Below, piece after piece: positions 62,275-64,000 of a DNA stretch of 64,000 bases (position 1 is its first letter; each line of letters starts with the position of its first letter). The position numbers and the translations under genes were made by a program. Origin of the DNA: Candidatus Kapaibacterium sp. (GTDB lineage: Bacteria; Bacteroidota; Ignavibacteria; Kapaibacteriales; UBA2268); NCBI GenBank assembly GCA_938031175.1, contig CALHGZ010000009.1, forward strand, positions 178,347 to 242,346, in the 5' to 3' direction. The notes under the pieces are model-generated. The model ran no database searches. It saw only the letters and a program-made list of their open reading frames with translations, and was not told where the DNA came from.

Positions 62275-62337
62275 TTATTTGCTCATATAATCATATAATT
62301 ATACAAAAATGAATTAATAAACAATATGGAGGATAAA

Positions 62338-62715
62338 ATGGAAACCGAAACATCTAACCAAAACAAGAAGAAAGCCATTTTAATGTGTACTTGTAGCTTT
62401 GCTTGTCCAAGTATGAAGGATATAAATTTTGCAGAATTGACTGAAAGGATTCGCCTTGAACTTCCACACGATTATATACTTTTGCATCCCAGATTGTGCG
62501 AGGAAAATGGAGAAAATTTAATGAGAGATTTATTGAAAGATGGTGTTATATATATAACACCAGCTTGCAAGGAAGAGAAACAAAAAAAACTTTTAAGAGA
62601 TGGCTTCGAAAAAGCTGGTATTGAAATGAATCACAACTGGAAACCAGTTTCTATATCATTTAAAAATACAGATACAGCCTTTAATGATATAAAGAAAACT
62701 TTAGAGGAGGTATAA
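62338..62715 (+). CDS. Small HdrA-N-terminal-like cysteine protein
   Basis: 125 residues from the ATG at 62338, five bases after GGAGG (62327-62332); the ORF also opens at 62326 but that ATG overlaps the site. The sequence KAILMCTCSFACPSM (three Cys) and HPRLCEENGENLMRDLLKDGVIYITPACKEEKQKKLLRDGFEKAGIEMNHNWKPVSI match in order the N-terminal domain of HdrA-type heterodisulfide reductases (MCxCG..., LCS..G, AACSP, aGlNp). Here it is a free protein without the FAD part. It probably serves as an Fe-S or thiol partner to the ferredoxin, whose ATG follows two bases after its stop. The fold call is an inference. Confidence 0.6.
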   Translation: METETSNQNKKKAILMCTCSFACPSMKDINFAELTERIRLELPHDYILLHPRLCEENGENLMRDLLKDGVIYITPACKEEKQKKLLRDGFEKAGIEMNHNWKPVSISFKNTDTAFNDIKKTLEEV

Positions 62716-62717
62716 AA

Positions 62718-63002
62718 ATGGCAGGCCAAACTTATATGGGAATACCACGGGAAGAAATTCCCTGGTATCCTATAATAGATGCAGATTTATGTACAAATTG
62801 CAATGCCTGTATGAATTTTTGCACTAATGATGTTTTTGCTCAAGGTGAATTCACAACGATAGTTTCTAATCCTTATAACTGTGTCGTTGGTTGTAACGCC
62901 TGCGTACACGAATGCCCGAGCGGTGCAATAATATTCCCCGATAAAAAAGAATTTGTAAAAATATTGCAGGAATTAAGGGAAAAATATAAAAGTTTAGTCT
63001 GA
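62718..63002 (+). CDS. 8-Cys (2x4Fe-4S-type) ferredoxin
   Basis: 94 residues. First cluster motif CTNCNACMNFC (C-x2-C-x2-C-x3-C), second CVVGCNACVHECP (C-x3-C-x2-C-x3-C), one residue longer than usual in the first gap. A short N-terminal part (YMGIPREEIPWYPIIDADLC) precedes them, and a helix ends the protein. It is a soluble low-potential electron carrier. GAGGAGG precedes the ATG, inside the end of the HdrA-like gene, so the two are translated together. Its partner oxidoreductase is not obvious; the ProC-like gene next is a candidate, although that family normally uses NAD(P)H. Confidence 0.9.
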   Translation: MAGQTYMGIPREEIPWYPIIDADLCTNCNACMNFCTNDVFAQGEFTTIVSNPYNCVVGCNACVHECPSGAIIFPDKKEFVKILQELREKYKSLV

Positions 63003-63047
63003 ACTATTTTTAACACAAAAATTATTATAAATATAAGGAGGTTTAAA

Positions 63048-63884
63048 ATGAAAAGCATTGAGGAAAGAAAAGTATCCTTTATTGGTGGAGGGAGCATTGC
63101 CGAGGTTTTTATCATACGCCTAATCGATAGCGGATTTATTCTATTTGATAATATTATAGTCTCTGATATTAATAATGAGCGGCTTGATTACTTAAAGGAG
63201 AAATATGGTATCAGAGTAACAAAAGATAATAGCAAAGCTTTGGCATTCGGTGATTTTGTTTTTCTTGCAGTGCCACCATCTCAAATTAAGGTTATAATTT
63301 CCGAAAACGGTCAGGATTTACGACAAGAACAGATCTTAATTTCACTTGCTGCTGCTATTCCAATATCGCTAATTGAAAATACCCTGAACAAGAGATTTGC
63401 CGTAGTCCGGGTTATTCCCAATACACCGTCACAAATTGGTAAAGGTGTAAATCCTTATTGCTTTGGTAAATATCTTAGTGAAGAGCAAATTCAAGACACT
63501 GTAGAAATTCTTGATATCTTTGGGCATGCAGTAAAAATTGATGAATCACTGATGAATATTGCAACCTCATTAACGGCTGTTGGACCAACCTATTGGTTCC
63601 CGGCTATTCAAGCGATTCTCGGTTTTGCCATCAAACAAGGACTGAAAAAAGAAATCGCTTACCAACTTGTAAATGATACTCTTTCCGGGACTGCTGAACT
63701 TGTTAAAATAACTAAAAAGGAGCCAGATGAACTTAAATTGCAGATTGGAACAAGAACTATAAACGAAGAAGAAGTAAAAAGATTATTTAATGAAGCTGTT
63801 GAAACTGCATTAAGCAAAATTATTGCGAGCGAGAAAAAATTTTCAGTCCAAGGTACGAGATCGCCTTCTTTTGAAGGGATGTAA
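63048..63884 (+). CDS. ProC-like NAD(P)-dependent reductase (pyrroline-5-carboxylate reductase family)
   Basis: 278 residues, the usual ProC length. N-terminal Rossmann loop FIGGGSIAEVFIIRLI, then AFGDFVFLAVPPSQIK, the conserved IPNTPSQIGKGVNPYC, and the C-terminal dimerisation domain ALTAVGPTYWFPAIQAILGFAIKQGL in place of the ALSGSGPAYVF helix of true ProC. ProC makes proline from pyrroline-5-carboxylate; several key dimer residues here are changed (GSGPAY to AVGPTY), so another imine or keto substrate is possible. GGAGG precedes the ATG. It ends the redox row after the second ArsR; the remaining 116 bases of the window hold nothing clear. Confidence 0.8.
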   Translation: MKSIEERKVSFIGGGSIAEVFIIRLIDSGFILFDNIIVSDINNERLDYLKEKYGIRVTKDNSKALAFGDFVFLAVPPSQIKVIISENGQDLRQEQILISLAAAIPISLIENTLNKRFAVVRVIPNTPSQIGKGVNPYCFGKYLSEEQIQDTVEILDIFGHAVKIDESLMNIATSLTAVGPTYWFPAIQAILGFAIKQGLKKEIAYQLVNDTLSGTAELVKITKKEPDELKLQIGTRTINEEEVKRLFNEAVETALSKIIASEKKFSVQGTRSPSFEGM

Positions 63885-64000
63885 TCTTTTGCAGGCAAAA
63901 AAATCCTTTAAATTAGTTTGTAAGTCCGTTAATTAAATCTATATTTCCATTAATTCAATTCAATTTGCCCTTAAAACACATTCTTTTGCCGTCCTTACGC

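Noticed and set aside
63885..64000. Possible start of another gene in the last 116 bases
   Set aside because: No ribosome-binding site plus start, no readable motif and no hairpin of note.

Overview
The window is a 64 kb stretch of an AT-rich (roughly one-third GC by eye) bacterial chromosome. Several marks point to the Bacteroidota/Chlorobiota/Ignavibacteria side of the tree. Five to six secreted proteins end in type IX secretion (T9SS) type-A sorting domains. Several promoters fit the Bacteroidota pattern TTG-N19..21-TAnnTTTG. There is a fused E1 alpha/beta 2-oxoacid dehydrogenase, a SprA-related protein and Omp85-type outer-membrane machinery. Periplasmic ammonifying nitrite reductase (NrfHA), several 4Fe-4S proteins and an arsenite-efflux island indicate an anaerobe or facultative anaerobe. 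I cannot place it to genus; an Ignavibacteria or Kapabacteria-like lineage is an inference. I saw no tRNA, rRNA, CRISPR array or insertion sequence.

Layout. 1-5.9 kb: rod-shape genes mreB (cut by the window edge), mreC, mreD, then smc and a small lipoprotein. 6-10.6 kb: a 1471-residue T9SS-exported beta-helix/Ig protein. 10.7-14.4 kb: GDPD phosphodiesterase, CBS-pair protein, YifB/ComM ATPase and a SprA-related protein carrying an embedded palindrome. 14.4-19.3 kb: a nitrite/NO module with a divergent ferredoxin, an Rrf2 regulator, nrfH, nrfA and a porin. 19.6-25.6 kb: an MlaF-like ATPase, then a minus-strand set of two paralogous envelope proteins, an Omp85 protein, a DUF2795 protein and a standalone ribosomal protein S4. 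25.8-33.3 kb: HtrA protease, RecG, a CASTOR/POLLUX-type channel, an M15 peptidase and a TPR protein. 33.4-38.9 kb: GDP-fucose synthesis (gmd, fcl), fused E1 and a membrane TPR protein. 39-54.4 kb: a run of five secreted T9SS cargo proteins, one of 2711 residues.

54.7-57.3 kb looks empty, but the minus strand holds the decayed remains of a complex iron-sulfur molybdoenzyme (CISM, Psr/Ttr type): a TtrB/PsrB-like ferredoxin subunit, an NrfD-like membrane subunit and an internally truncated molybdopterin subunit. All three are riddled with stops and/or frameshifts.

57.7-63.9 kb is an arsenic-linked island on the plus strand: ArsR with a CVC motif, an ACR3 arsenite exporter, a second divergent ACR3-like carrier, a tandem UspA protein, a 14-codon ORF that resembles the first residues of ArsD, a CoA-binding protein, a second ArsR with a CGC motif, an HdrA-N-like cysteine protein, an 8-Cys ferredoxin and a ProC-like reductase. 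The last four form a tight, apparently co-transcribed redox module of unknown function and are the best candidate for an undescribed system. The final 116 bases hold nothing I can call.
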